From assembly GCA_035695765.1 (NCBI GenBank), contig DASRRI010000088.1, positions 1-64,000 of the forward strand: a DNA stretch of 64,000 nt, read 5' to 3'. This stretch comes from Dongia_A sp035695765 (lineage in GTDB: Bacteria > Pseudomonadota > Alphaproteobacteria > Dongiales > Dongiaceae). Shown here piece by piece: positions 34,541-45,091 of this stretch. The notes below the pieces were generated by a model that was given only the letters and a program-made list of their open reading frames with translations, was not told the origin of the DNA and searched no databases. Within the stretch, counting starts at the first letter, position 1. Each line of letters starts with the position of its first letter. The translations under genes were made by a program, and so were the position numbers.

Positions 34541-36038
34541 CGTCTTCATGCCAGGTGCGGCCGTCACGCTCGATCAGCGCAATAGCAGCGCTCGGCCCCC
34601 AAGAGCCGGCTGTATAGGGCTTCGCCGGCACGTTCAGTTGCGACCAGGAATCGAGGATGGAATCCGTCCAGCGCCAGGCGGCTTCGACCTCGTCCACACG
34701 CATGAACAAAGTCGGCCGGCCACGGATCACGTCCAGGAGCAGGCGCTCGTAGGCCTCGGGAATGATGCTGCCGAAGGTGTCGGCGAAGCTGAGGTTGAGC
34801 GCGGTCTGCTGCAGGCGCAACTCGCCGGGACCCGGCCGCTTGTTCAGCATCTGGAACCGCACACCCTCGTTCGGCTGCAGCCGCATGACCAGGCGGTTGG
34901 CGGGTGGCGTCGCACCATAGGTCGGATAGATAAAATGCGGCGGCGTCTTGAACTGTGCCACGATCTCGGAACAACGCTGCGGCAAGCGCTTGCCGGTGCG
35001 CAGATAGAACGGCACGCCCGCCCAGCGCCAATTGTCGATCTCCGCCCGGATCGCGACATAGGTCTCACGGTTGCTCGACCTCTTGGCGTCCGTCTCGTCG
35101 AGATAACCCGGCACCGGCTGGCCCTCGATCGCGCCGGCGCGATATTGGCCGCGCACCGTGGCGTTGGCCGCCTCCTGCCCGCTGAGTACGTTGAGCGACT
35201 TCAGCACCTTGACCTTTTCATCCCGCACGGAATCCGCATCGAGAGTAATCGGCGGCTCCATCGCCGTCAGGCACAAGACTTGCAGCAAGTGATTCTGCAC
35301 CATGTCGCGTAGCGCGCCCGAGGCATCGTAGTAACTCCACCGGCCACCGACCCCGACGGTCTCCGCGACCGTGATCTGAACATGATCGATATGGGTGCGG
35401 TTCCACAAAGGCTCGAACAGCGAGTTGGCGAAGCGCAGCACCATCAGGTTCTGCACCGTCTCTTTGCCGAGATAATGATCGATGCGGTAGATCTGCCGCT
35501 CCGCGAACACCGCGCCGACCGCCTCGTTGATCGCGCGCGACGACGCGAGATCGTGACCAAGCGGCTTTTCCAGAACCAGTCGCGTTCCCGGCGTTACCAG
35601 ACCGTTGCGACCAAGATTCACGGCAGTCGGGCCGAACAAATCCGGCGCGGTCGCCAGATAAAAGACCCGTACGACCGACTGCCGGTCCTTCAGCGCGGAC
35701 GTCAATGGGCCATAAGCATCCGGCTTGCCGGCGTCCAGCCCGGCATAAGACAGGCGTTTGGCAAAACGCGCCCAGACTTCCGGGTCGAGGGGCTTGCCCT
35801 TGGTCGAGAATTCAATGCACGAGGCTTCGACCAGGTTGATGAATTCCGGCTGGCTCATTTCACCGCGCGACACGGCGATGATGCGGCCGTCCGGCGGCAG
35901 GCGGTTATCGCGATCCAGCTCGTAGAGGGCGGGCAGCAATTTGCGCTTGGCAAGGTCGCCACGGCCACCGAATACGACCATGTCGAACGGCTCGGTGATC
36001 AAGGTGGCGCGCTGGGTGCTGGGCGTCGGCATTTCCAT
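34533..36038 (-). CDS. zwf: Glucose-6-phosphate 1-dehydrogenase
   Basis: A 501-residue NADP-linked enzyme oxidising glucose 6-phosphate. The nucleotide-binding start is FGGRGDLAKRKLLPAL (the usual form is GASGDL, so one position differs), LEKPLGHD is conserved, and the active-site signature RIDHYLGKE spans residues 185-193. It opens the Entner-Doudoroff operon zwf-pgl-edd-glk-eda. The 255-base gap before it, following an ABC-transporter operon on the same strand, probably holds its own promoter. Confidence 0.97.
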   Translation of the reverse strand: MEMPTPSTQRATLITEPFDMVVFGGRGDLAKRKLLPALYELDRDNRLPPDGRIIAVSRGEMSQPEFINLVEASCIEFSTKGKPLDPEVWARFAKRLSYAGLDAGKPDAYGPLTSALKDRQSVVRVFYLATAPDLFGPTAVNLGRNGLVTPGTRLVLEKPLGHDLASSRAINEAVGAVFAERQIYRIDHYLGKETVQNLMVLRFANSLFEPLWNRTHIDHVQITVAETVGVGGRWSYYDASGALRDMVQNHLLQVLCLTAMEPPITLDADSVRDEKVKVLKSLNVLSGQEAANATVRGQYRAGAIEGQPVPGYLDETDAKRSSNRETYVAIRAEIDNWRWAGVPFYLRTGKRLPQRCSEIVAQFKTPPHFIYPTYGATPPANRLVMRLQPNEGVRFQMLNKRPGPGELRLQQTALNLSFADTFGSIIPEAYERLLLDVIRGRPTLFMRVDEVEAAWRWTDSILDSWSQLNVPAKPYTAGSWGPSAAIALIERDGRTWHEDDA

Positions 36039-36293
36039 GTTTCAATTTGCGGCGATCGATTCCGGACCGCTCCGCGCCTCAGATCCGATCGCTGGAATTT
36101 TCCAGATTCCAGGTCGATCGCGGGTCGCGGATACACAGGTCTTTGGGGTCGGCCGCCCTCTCCTTCATCTCGTCAAAGGGTCCTGCGAACCATTACCGCA
36201 ACCCGGCAACAGCCGCAAACGATCATGCCGGCCAACCCATGCCGGCCGTGACGAAAACACAGTTTTTTGTGGAGTTTCCGCTTTTGCTGGCGC

Positions 36294-37376
<1,083 letters not shown>

Positions 37377-37377
37377 G

Positions 37378-38331
37378 CTACTTTCCCAATCCGATCTGCT
37401 TCTGTGCCGCCGCCGCTGCAACATATTCGCGCGGATGCGTCGAGATCGCGCGCGACGCCGTGGCGACACCCACTGCGATCGCCTCGGCAAGCGGCTCACC
37501 GCGCGCCACGGCCGCGAGATATCCTGCGTTGAAGACATCCCCTGCCCCGATTGTATCCACGGCCGCCACTGCCGGCGCCAGCACATGGACCAGACGCCCG
37601 CCGCTCAGGCCCGATGCACCGAGCGGCCCGCGCTTGGCGATCACATGACTATCCTTGGGCATTGCGCGTGCCGCTGCATGCATGGCCGGTTCGATGTCCG
37701 CGACCTCGAAGAGAGACAGCAACTCCACTTCGTTCATCAGCAGATGATTACACCGCTTGAGCCAGGACAAGCACTGCGTGCGGATTTCCGTCGTCCAGCC
37801 AGCAATCGGCCAACCGGTATCGAGCGCCATCTCGATCTGATGATCGGCCAGCAGATCGAACAGGCCGGGATATTCCGACGTCAACCGGTCGGTGAGGAAC
37901 CCGCCGACGACCAGTGCAATGCCGCCACGGAGCGCATGGAAATCCAGTCCGCGTTTTACTTCCTCCAGGCTCAGCCGCGCGATGTTGCCGTGCGTGGTGA
38001 GGAAGGTACGCTCCGAATCCGGATGGGCGATGCCGACGGAGAACGTTGTCGCGCAGCTCTCCCGCGGCCAGGCTGCGCTGTGGGCGCGGAAAATCGTGCG
38101 GAGCCAGTCGCCGAACATGTCGTTGCCGGTGTTTGCCGCGACCTGGAACGCCACGTCCATCGCCATCCAGGCGAGCGCTGTATTGCCCACGCAGCCCGCA
38201 GGACGCACGTCGCCATGCGCGACCATGGATTCGGTGCCCGGATGCAGGACAGGCGGGCAATCGCCGACGATGATGTCGACATTCACATTGCCGATGATCG
38301 CCAATGGTCTCATGGGCCGCCGCTTGGTCAT
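37378..38331 (-). CDS. PfkB-family carbohydrate kinase
   Basis: A 317-residue ribokinase-fold sugar kinase. The N-terminal IIGNVNVDIIVGD and PAGCVGNTALA form the substrate-side motif, and AAVDTIGAGDVFNAGYL is the PfkB signature with the catalytic Asp. Its start overlaps the stop of the SIS-domain gene as ATGA. The pairing with a SIS protein suggests it phosphorylates the imported amino sugar or glycated compound before cleavage, but the substrate cannot be read from the sequence. Confidence 0.88.
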   Translation of the reverse strand: MTKRRPMRPLAIIGNVNVDIIVGDCPPVLHPGTESMVAHGDVRPAGCVGNTALAWMAMDVAFQVAANTGNDMFGDWLRTIFRAHSAAWPRESCATTFSVGIAHPDSERTFLTTHGNIARLSLEEVKRGLDFHALRGGIALVVGGFLTDRLTSEYPGLFDLLADHQIEMALDTGWPIAGWTTEIRTQCLSWLKRCNHLLMNEVELLSLFEVADIEPAMHAAARAMPKDSHVIAKRGPLGASGLSGGRLVHVLAPAVAAVDTIGAGDVFNAGYLAAVARGEPLAEAIAVGVATASRAISTHPREYVAAAAAQKQIGLGK

Positions 38332-39344
38332 TCCGACCGCGTGATCTTGGTCGTACGCAGCGGGATGCCGACATCCGACACGCGCTGCCCGGCAAGGCCG
38401 ATGGCGAGCCGTTGCGCGGTCGGCAGCATGGAGAAAATCGCGGCAATACCGCTTGCTTTTGGCAGCCGCAGGATCAGATCGGCGTTGACCGCATCCGACG
38501 CCGATGTGTCGAACACGATGGTGGGCGACCCGCCCGCGACCGTATCGCGCGCCAGGCCCGCGACCAGCGCGGCAGCCGGCTCAGCCGCGCAGAAATGCAC
38601 CGCACCGAGCTCTGGCCCGAGGATCTCCAGCGGACCATGGCGGAACTGCCCGCCTTCCAGCGCATAGGCCGGCATGCGCGCCAGTTCCATCGTGCTGAGC
38701 GCGACTGCTTCGGCGAGCCCGCGCAATCCGCGCCCGGAATAGACGATGGCACGGCAGCTCCTGAGAAGCTTGACAGCGGCGGTTGCATCGAGCCGGGCTC
38801 GCATGCGCAACGTATCGAGAGAAGTCGTGGCATCAAGGCCGAGGGCAGCCAGAACGGCCAGATGCAACGCGAGGGTGACCAGCAAGCTGCGGGTGGCCGC
38901 AAATGCATGCTCGGTCCCGCCATCGCCGACCAAGGAGGGCAGCGTCCGGCTGAGAGTCGAAGTTGGTTCGAGCGTCATGCCAAATGCGGCGGGATGACTG
39001 TCGAGTGCCCCCAAGATGCGGTGCACCTCCGCCGACTCCCCCGATTGCGACGTGACGATGACGACCGAATCGCCGAGATCGAGCGGCGAGTAGAGCTGCT
39101 CAGACAGCGAGATCGCCAAGGCCTGGATGCCGTGAGCGCGATACTCCACCTCCACCATGCGATTGACGGCATGCGACCCGCCGATGCCCAACAGGATTGC
39201 GCGCTTGCTCTGCCGCAGCGCGTCGGCGATCCGCGCACCCATCCCCGCCGCATTGTCGAACGAGGCGAGCGCGTCATCATGCTGGCGCGCCATCTCGCGG
39301 TCGATTGCCAGCAAGCCTTCACCTGTGATGTTGCCTGGGCTCAT
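38328..39344 (-). CDS. Double-SIS-domain sugar isomerase/deaminase (GlmS-C / AgaS / FrlB-like)
   Basis: A 338-residue protein of two SIS domains. The first has AILLGIGGSHAVNRMVEVEYRA and VIVTSQSGESAEVHRIL, the second AIVYSGRGLRGLAEAVALSTMELA and LEGGQFRHGPLEIL. These motifs occur in GlmS isomerase domains, AgaS-type deaminases and the fructoselysine-6-phosphate deglycase FrlB; the N-terminal glutaminase part of GlmS is absent. Its position between permease and kinase genes indicates a catabolic sugar-phosphate step. Confidence 0.86.
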   Translation of the reverse strand: MSPGNITGEGLLAIDREMARQHDDALASFDNAAGMGARIADALRQSKRAILLGIGGSHAVNRMVEVEYRAHGIQALAISLSEQLYSPLDLGDSVVIVTSQSGESAEVHRILGALDSHPAAFGMTLEPTSTLSRTLPSLVGDGGTEHAFAATRSLLVTLALHLAVLAALGLDATTSLDTLRMRARLDATAAVKLLRSCRAIVYSGRGLRGLAEAVALSTMELARMPAYALEGGQFRHGPLEILGPELGAVHFCAAEPAAALVAGLARDTVAGGSPTIVFDTSASDAVNADLILRLPKASGIAAIFSMLPTAQRLAIGLAGQRVSDVGIPLRTTKITRSE

Positions 39345-40198
39345 CCTTTGACGCCTCCCGTTGTGAGGCCGGAGATCAGGGCCTTCTGCAGCCCGAAACC
39401 GATGATCACCGGCGGTAGGGCGGCAATGATACCAGCAGCCGCGATCAGCCCATAATCCGCAATGCGGCCGCCGGCGAGATCGGCGATCGCGACGGTCAGG
39501 GTCTTGGCGCGCTGGTCGGAGGTGAACAGCAAGGCATAGAAAAACTCATCCCAGGCCAATAGAAAGGCGAACAGTCCCGCCGTGGTGAGGCCCGGCGCCG
39601 CCAGCGGCAAGGTGACGTTGCGCATGATTTGCATCAAATTCGCGCCATCCATCATAGCGGCCTGCTCGATCTCGAACGGCACATTGTCGAAGTTGCTCTT
39701 CAGCAGCCAGGCAGTGAAGGGCGCGAGGATGCTGAGATAGACGATGGCGAGGCTGAAGACATTGTTGAGCGCACCGAAGGCGCTGAGCGCAAAATACATC
39801 GGCACCACGAGCGCGACTGGCGGCAGCATGTAGGTAGCGACGGAGATATGCAGCATCCAGGAGAAGCGTCCCGGCATGCGCGACACCGCCCAGGCCGCCG
39901 GAATCCCGATGGCCAAAGAGAGCAGCGCGCCAAGGCCAGCGACCACCAGGCTGTTGCGCATGGAGGCGGTGAACGCCGCACCGGTGCTGTTCTCGGCAAT
40001 CGTCACCAGCTTCACATAGCGCGAGAAGTCCCACTCCGCCGGGATCCAGCGCAGCGGGACAGTGGTGAGGTCGTTGGTGCTGCTGACGCTCATCAGCCCC
40101 ATCCAGATGACCGGCGCGAGAATGAGCACCGTCAGCAGGATGGCGGCTCCATAGATGAGCCAGGCACGAAGCCTGCGTTGACGGCGCCGGCTTTTCAT
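39341..40198 (-). CDS. Carbohydrate ABC transporter permease (MalG type)
   Basis: A 285-residue inner-membrane permease. It has a first helix AWLIYGAAILLTVLILAPVIWMGLM, the coupling motif EIEQAAMMDGANLMQIMRNVTLPLAAPGL, and LAWDEFFYALLFTSDQRAKTLTVAIA near the end, all usual in MalG-like CUT1 permeases. The ATG at 40198 makes an ATGA overlap with the stop of the partner permease, and its stop overlaps the SIS gene. Confidence 0.93.
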   Translation of the reverse strand: MKSRRRQRRLRAWLIYGAAILLTVLILAPVIWMGLMSVSSTNDLTTVPLRWIPAEWDFSRYVKLVTIAENSTGAAFTASMRNSLVVAGLGALLSLAIGIPAAWAVSRMPGRFSWMLHISVATYMLPPVALVVPMYFALSAFGALNNVFSLAIVYLSILAPFTAWLLKSNFDNVPFEIEQAAMMDGANLMQIMRNVTLPLAAPGLTTAGLFAFLLAWDEFFYALLFTSDQRAKTLTVAIADLAGGRIADYGLIAAAGIIAALPPVIIGFGLQKALISGLTTGGVKG

Positions 40199-41079
40199 CG
40201 CACCTCCGCCTGCCGGCGCATCGCCGTCACGTAGATGGTGGTGAGAACAGCGCTGATCAGCGCGACGATGAGCGCAATGGAAGCGCCGCTGCCGGCACGC
40301 TGGAACGAGAAGGCTTCCTGGTAGACCACGACGCTGAGCGACTTGGTGCTGTTCGCGGGTCCGCCGCGGGTCATGACCCAGATGATGTCGAACACCTTGA
40401 ACGCCTCGATGGTGCGCAGCACGATCGCAACCGTCAGCGGCCCCGACAGGAATGGCAGGTAGACGGCGCGGAACTTCTTCCAGAAGCCGGCCCCGTCGAT
40501 GGTCGCCGCGGCCTTCAGCTCGCTCGGCACCGACTGCAAGGCGGCGAGGCAGATCAGCGCCACCAGGGGGAAGTTCTTCCAGGCATCGGCCAGGCACACC
40601 GCCCACAACGCGGATTCCGGATCGCCCAGCCAGGAGCGATAGCTGTCGATCAGCCCAAGCTGCGTCAGCATGGCGTTGAGCGCGCCGAAATCCGGCTGAT
40701 AGATCAGGCGCCACATGGTGGCGTTGACGACGGTTGGCAGCGCCCACGGCAGGATCATGAGCGCACGCAATATGGTTCGGCCGCGAAACTCCTGGTCAAG
40801 AAGCAGGCCCGCCAGGATCCCGACGATGAATTCGATCGAGACTGAATAGACGACGAACTTGGTGGTGACGATCAGCGCCGACTGAAAGAGCGGATTGGCG
40901 AGCGCGTTCAGGTAGTTCGAGACGCCGACCCACTCAGCCCCTGCGGTGAGGAGCCTGGCGTCGGTGAAGCTGACCCAGATCGTGCGCAGGAAGGGCCAAC
41001 CGATGATCGAGGCCATGATGAACAGCAGCGGCAGCGGGAGGAACCAGGCACGGCTGCTCATCCAACGATTTTCGATCAT
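40195..41079 (-). CDS. Sugar ABC transporter permease (MalF type)
   Basis: A 294-residue permease pairing with the MalG-type protein. The first helix is AWFLPLPLLFIMASIIGWPFLRTIWVSFTDA, and the coupling motif is SELKAAATIDGAGFWKKFRAVYLPFLSGPL. It follows the binding-protein gene by about 37 bases. An in-frame ATG at residue 7 is an alternative start. Confidence 0.93.
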   Translation of the reverse strand: MIENRWMSSRAWFLPLPLLFIMASIIGWPFLRTIWVSFTDARLLTAGAEWVGVSNYLNALANPLFQSALIVTTKFVVYSVSIEFIVGILAGLLLDQEFRGRTILRALMILPWALPTVVNATMWRLIYQPDFGALNAMLTQLGLIDSYRSWLGDPESALWAVCLADAWKNFPLVALICLAALQSVPSELKAAATIDGAGFWKKFRAVYLPFLSGPLTVAIVLRTIEAFKVFDIIWVMTRGGPANSTKSLSVVVYQEAFSFQRAGSGASIALIVALISAVLTTIYVTAMRRQAEVR

Positions 41080-41116
41080 CGGCTGGAATGTCCCTTTCCA
41101 ACGTGGATCGGCTAGC

Positions 41117-42352
41117 CTACAGCCCGGACGCCGACGCAGCCTGCTTCAAGGCCGCATCAGGAGCCTCCGACTTCAGCAGCGCCGACTGGATCGCCTGCTG
41201 CAACGCCGTCGAGAGCTCTTGATATTTCGGCGTGGTCGGCCGCGGATACATGGCAGCAAGTCCGACCTTCGCCGCGGCGATGAGCTGCTCCTGATCTTTC
41301 GCCACCTCCGGCTTGTCGTACCAGGACGACCAGATCGGCAGGCTGAGCTGGGCGTATTTCTTCTGGGTGTCCAGCGACGTCATCGCGACGATGTATTTCC
41401 ACGCCTCGTCGGGATGCTTGCTGGCCGCCGTGATGCCAAGGCCCATCGAGCCGTTGACGGCCGATGCCTCCAGCTTGCCGCTGACGCCCGGTCCCGGAAC
41501 CACGCCGACCTTGCCCGCGATCTTGGATTCCTTGGGATCGTTGGCAAGGTTGTACATGTAGGTCCAGTTGAGCGCGAAGGCCGCCTGTCCGCTCGAGAAC
41601 ACGCGGCGCACATCCTCCTCCAGATATTCCTTGGAGTTGGGATTGGTAACGCCCGCTTCCATGCTCTTCACCATGTAGTCGAGTGCCTGAACGCCGCCGC
41701 CCGATTGGAAGGCCGGTTTGCCGTTGTCCAGGAATTGCCCGCCATAAGAGGCGAGCAGCATGGTGTAATCGCAGATCACCGCTTCCGCCTGGGCCCAGCT
41801 CCATACGATCGGGTAATCGACGATGCCTTTGTCCTTGATGGTCTTGGCCTGCGCCAACAACTCGTCCCAGGTCTTGGGCGGCGCGGAAATCCCCGCCTTC
41901 TCTAGCATCTCGGTGTTGTAGAAGAGATACTTGGTGTCGAGGATCCATGGCATGCCATAGGCGCGGTCCTTGTATTCCACCGTGGTCCAGGCACCCGGCA
42001 TGATCGCCGACTTCATGTCCGGCGTGATCCGCTCGGTCACGTCGACCAGCACCTTGTTCTCGGCATATTCCGCCGGCCAGATCACGTCGAATAGCACGAC
42101 GTCATAGCCGCCGCCGGCACCTTGCGAGAGCAAGGTCTTGTCGCGCAGGCCTTCATAGGGAACGAATTCGACATTCACCTTGATGTCGGGATTGGCCCTC
42201 ATGAAATCGGCCGTCATGTCGCGCACGTTCTGCTCGCTGTAAGCAGCCTGGCTCATGAACAGCGCGTTGATGGTGGTTTCGGCGTGGGCCGCTCCCGCGA
42301 TGCCCAGCGCCAGGACGGCCGACAAAGCCGTCGCGGCGATCTTGTTCGACAT
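41117..42352 (-). CDS. Extracellular sugar-binding protein (CUT1 family)
   Basis: A 411-residue periplasmic binding protein. A Sec signal (MSNKIAATALSAVLALGIAGAAHA) precedes ETTINALFMSQAAYSEQN. VPYEGLRDKTLLSQGAGGGYDVVLFDVIWPAEYAENKVLVDVT and the WILDTKYLFYNTEML region fit group-1 sugar-binding proteins. GGAGGTATGAC lies just before the ATG. It is the first gene of the operon and faces the ROK regulator. Confidence 0.92.
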   Translation of the reverse strand: MSNKIAATALSAVLALGIAGAAHAETTINALFMSQAAYSEQNVRDMTADFMRANPDIKVNVEFVPYEGLRDKTLLSQGAGGGYDVVLFDVIWPAEYAENKVLVDVTERITPDMKSAIMPGAWTTVEYKDRAYGMPWILDTKYLFYNTEMLEKAGISAPPKTWDELLAQAKTIKDKGIVDYPIVWSWAQAEAVICDYTMLLASYGGQFLDNGKPAFQSGGGVQALDYMVKSMEAGVTNPNSKEYLEEDVRRVFSSGQAAFALNWTYMYNLANDPKESKIAGKVGVVPGPGVSGKLEASAVNGSMGLGITAASKHPDEAWKYIVAMTSLDTQKKYAQLSLPIWSSWYDKPEVAKDQEQLIAAAKVGLAAMYPRPTTPKYQELSTALQQAIQSALLKSEAPDAALKQAASASGL

Positions 42353-42441
42353 GTCATACCTCCGCTGTCGGTTGAGGCTTCTTTGCGTGCCCTTTTTGTC
42401 GGTGACCATCACACCGCCCCCAGTGCTGCCCGACAAGTCCC

Positions 42442-42477
42442 TTGAATATTTCAATTCAATTGACTTAACTAATAGTC
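42442..42477. promoter_or_regulatory. Operator-like AT-rich dyads in the divergent ROK/sugar promoter
   Basis: TTGAA and TTCAA face each other across three bases (42442-42454), TCAATTGA is a perfect palindrome (42456-42463), and GACT/AGTC flank the next eight bases. This AT-rich patch is the only one in the 138-base divergent gap and is the natural place for ROK repressor binding. Confidence 0.5.
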
Positions 42478-42490
42478 GGACAGGACAGGT

Positions 42491-43732
42491 ATGATGTCAA
42501 CGCCCATTTCGATACCTCGGCAGCCGCAAGCCAAACGCGCGATCCGCGCAATTGCCGGCACCAATCTGGACGGCGCCAGCGCGCATAACCGGCGCGTGAT
42601 CTTTGATGCACTCAGGATCAATGGTGCGTTGACCCGCGCCGACCTGGCGCGCGCGACCCAGCTGACTCCCCAGACCGTCAGCAACATCGTGGATAGCCTG
42701 CGGGCGGATGGGCTGGTGATTGCGGACGAGCCGCGCCGCCAGGGCCGCGGCCAACCCGCTCGCCCCTATCGCATCCTGCCCGGAGGGGCCTGTGCCATCG
42801 GCGTCCAGCTTGACCGGCACCAGATGCTGGGCGTCGTCGTCGATCTGGCCGGCGCGCCCTTGACGCGGCGGCAGAGGCAACTGCCCGCCGGTGGCCCCAA
42901 GAAAGGCGGCGCGGCGCTGCTGAAGCTGATCGCCGAGCTGCGCGCCTCCGTTCACGGGCGGCGGGAATCGGCGCGTCTCCTCGGCCTCGGAATCGCGATG
43001 CCAGGCCCCTTCGGCACCATGGACGGCGAAGATCCCTGGGGCATGCAGGACTGGCAGGACTTCCCGCTTGCCGATTGGCTCGGCGACAAGACCGGCTTGG
43101 TCGCATCGGTGCAGAACGATGCCGCTGCCGGTGCGATCGCGGAAAAGATGTACGGCGCAGCGGCGGGCCTTGAGAATTTTGTCCATCTATTCATCGGCTA
43201 TGGCCTGGGCGCGGGCCTCGTGCTGCGCGGCGAGGTCTACGCCGGTGCTGCCAACAATGCGGGCGAGATCGGCCAGGTGGTTTCCGCCGCTGCGCGCACC
43301 GGCAATCCCGAAGCGATCGAGCATTACGCGTCATTGCTCGCGCTCTGCCGTCACCTCGAGATCGATCCTCGCCGCGAGGGCTTGCTCGATCACCTGCAAA
43401 AGCTGTTCGAGGCAGATGACAAGCGCATCCGGCCCTGGATCGCGCAGGCCGTCCGGCACCTGCGCCATGCCGTGCAGACGCTCGAATCCCTGTTCGATCC
43501 CGAAACCATCATCATCGGCGGCCAGATGCCGCCCGGAATCCTCGCGGCAATGGTGACATCGCTCGAGCCGCTCCTGCCGTCCATCGCGCATCGGCGCGAG
43601 CGGGCACACCCGCGCCTCACGGTCGGCGCGACGGGACTATGGTCCGCGGCCTTGGGAGCGGCGATGCAGCCGATCTCGCGCACGTTCGATCCGCAATTCG
43701 GCGCGATCCTGAAGGTCGGCGCATCGCAATAG
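42491..43732 (+). CDS. ROK-family transcriptional regulator (NagC/XylR type)
   Basis: A 413-residue regulator. A winged helix-turn-helix occupies residues 30-85 (NRRVIFDALRINGALTRADLARATQLTPQTVSNIVDSLRADGLV), and the sugar-kinase-like ROK domain follows (GLGIAMPGPFGT, FIGYGLGAGLVLRGEVYAGAANNAGEIGQ). The usual zinc-binding cysteine cluster after GEIG is missing here. ATG at 42491 or 42494 both have AGGACAGGT upstream. It is expected to repress the divergent sugar operon until the ligand arrives. Confidence 0.92.
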   Translation: MMSTPISIPRQPQAKRAIRAIAGTNLDGASAHNRRVIFDALRINGALTRADLARATQLTPQTVSNIVDSLRADGLVIADEPRRQGRGQPARPYRILPGGACAIGVQLDRHQMLGVVVDLAGAPLTRRQRQLPAGGPKKGGAALLKLIAELRASVHGRRESARLLGLGIAMPGPFGTMDGEDPWGMQDWQDFPLADWLGDKTGLVASVQNDAAAGAIAEKMYGAAAGLENFVHLFIGYGLGAGLVLRGEVYAGAANNAGEIGQVVSAAARTGNPEAIEHYASLLALCRHLEIDPRREGLLDHLQKLFEADDKRIRPWIAQAVRHLRHAVQTLESLFDPETIIIGGQMPPGILAAMVTSLEPLLPSIAHRRERAHPRLTVGATGLWSAALGAAMQPISRTFDPQFGAILKVGASQ

Positions 43733-43820
43733 AGCGCTTGTCACAGCTTTATCCTTTTTCCTTCATCGCCCGGTTTCCTAGAGTTTCGCCATCCGCCAAC
43801 ACATCGGACAGCGACATGAC

Positions 43821-45032
43821 ATGTTGACATCATGCGTAAGGGGGGCGGGTATTGCTGCAGTCCTCCTGATGCTGACCGGCATGGCGACGAGCGCGACCGC
43901 GGCCAACGTCGTGGTCGAGGCCGGCACCGGAACCGTCCTCACATCCGAGGCAGCCAATCATCTCTGGTATCCGGCGTCTCTTACCAAACTGATGACGGTC
44001 TATGTCGCCTTGTCCGAGATCGAAGCCGGACGCCTCAGCCTCGATGACAAGATCAAGGTGTCGAAGCACGCGGCCATGCAGCACCCAGTCAAATTCGGGC
44101 TGCGTCCGGGCCAGATCATCACGGTCCGCCAGGCGATCAACGCCACCATTGTCGCCTCCGCCAACGATGCTGCGGTGGCCCTTGCGGAGAGGATCGCCGA
44201 CACCGAAGACGCCTTCGCGACGCGCATGACCGGCATGGCCAGGGAACTCGGCATGACGCGCACGATCTTCCAGAATGCAAGCGGGTTGCCGGCCGACGGG
44301 CAGGTGACGACGGCGCGCGACCTCGCGCTGTTGGCAATGGCCTTCCTGCACGACTTTCCACAGCATTATCCGCTGTTCGGCCAGCGCAGTGTCACCATCG
44401 GCAAGCGCAGCCGCGGCACGGTCGATTCCATTCTCGGCGCCTATGACGGCGCTGACGGCATGAAGACCGGCTTCACCTGCGCGTCCGGCTACAACATGGT
44501 GGCATCCGCTGAGCGTGACGGTCGGCGCCTGATCGGCGTGGTGCTCGGCAGCCGCAATGGCGGCCAGCGCGTCAAGGACATGAAGCGCCTGCTCGATGCC
44601 GGCTTCACCGGCGGCACGCCGCCCCCGATCACCTTGGCCGGCCTCGCGGACCGGATGACGGAAGCTGACGATGGTGCGCCACCCATCATTCTCGCCGGCG
44701 GCGACTGCGCTGGGCCGCAACTAATCGGCAGCGACGTCATCGATTCCCCTGCCGAGCTCAATGGTTGGGCTGTCGTGCTCGGCGACTACCGCAGCCGCGC
44801 CAAGGCACAGCAGGCGCTGCAGAGTGCGCAGACCAGGCTCGGCACCACGGCGCGAACCGGGCAGCCTGCCATCATCAAGAAAGGTGCCGGCGGCCTCACC
44901 CGCTACAGCGTCTTGCTGTCCGGCCTCAAGCAATCCTCTGCGCAAAACGCCTGCCAGGTCTTGGCGCGCCAGAAGGCCTATTGTGTCGCCCTCAGCCCAA
45001 AGATCCTGCAGACCCGCTACGCCAGCCGCTAG
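43821..45032 (+). CDS. D-alanyl-D-alanine carboxypeptidase with C-terminal SPOR-like domain
   Basis: A 403-residue penicillin-binding protein trimming pentapeptide side chains of peptidoglycan. A signal peptide (GIAAVLLMLTGMATSATA) precedes the three motifs: SLTK (S53, K56), SAN (113-115) and KTG (215-217). Residues 310-395 (ELNGWAVVLGDYRSRAKAQQAL, then RYSVLLSGLKQSSAQNACQVLARQKAYC) look like a SPOR peptidoglycan-binding domain in place of the usual PBP5 membrane anchor, suggesting septal recruitment. Confidence 0.92.
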   Translation: MLTSCVRGAGIAAVLLMLTGMATSATAANVVVEAGTGTVLTSEAANHLWYPASLTKLMTVYVALSEIEAGRLSLDDKIKVSKHAAMQHPVKFGLRPGQIITVRQAINATIVASANDAAVALAERIADTEDAFATRMTGMARELGMTRTIFQNASGLPADGQVTTARDLALLAMAFLHDFPQHYPLFGQRSVTIGKRSRGTVDSILGAYDGADGMKTGFTCASGYNMVASAERDGRRLIGVVLGSRNGGQRVKDMKRLLDAGFTGGTPPPITLAGLADRMTEADDGAPPIILAGGDCAGPQLIGSDVIDSPAELNGWAVVLGDYRSRAKAQQALQSAQTRLGTTARTGQPAIIKKGAGGLTRYSVLLSGLKQSSAQNACQVLARQKAYCVALSPKILQTRYASR

Positions 45033-45091
45033 ATTGTCAGGATTGTCTCTGCATGCCAGGATCGCCACCGGCTTAGAGGTGGGGAGAGTCG

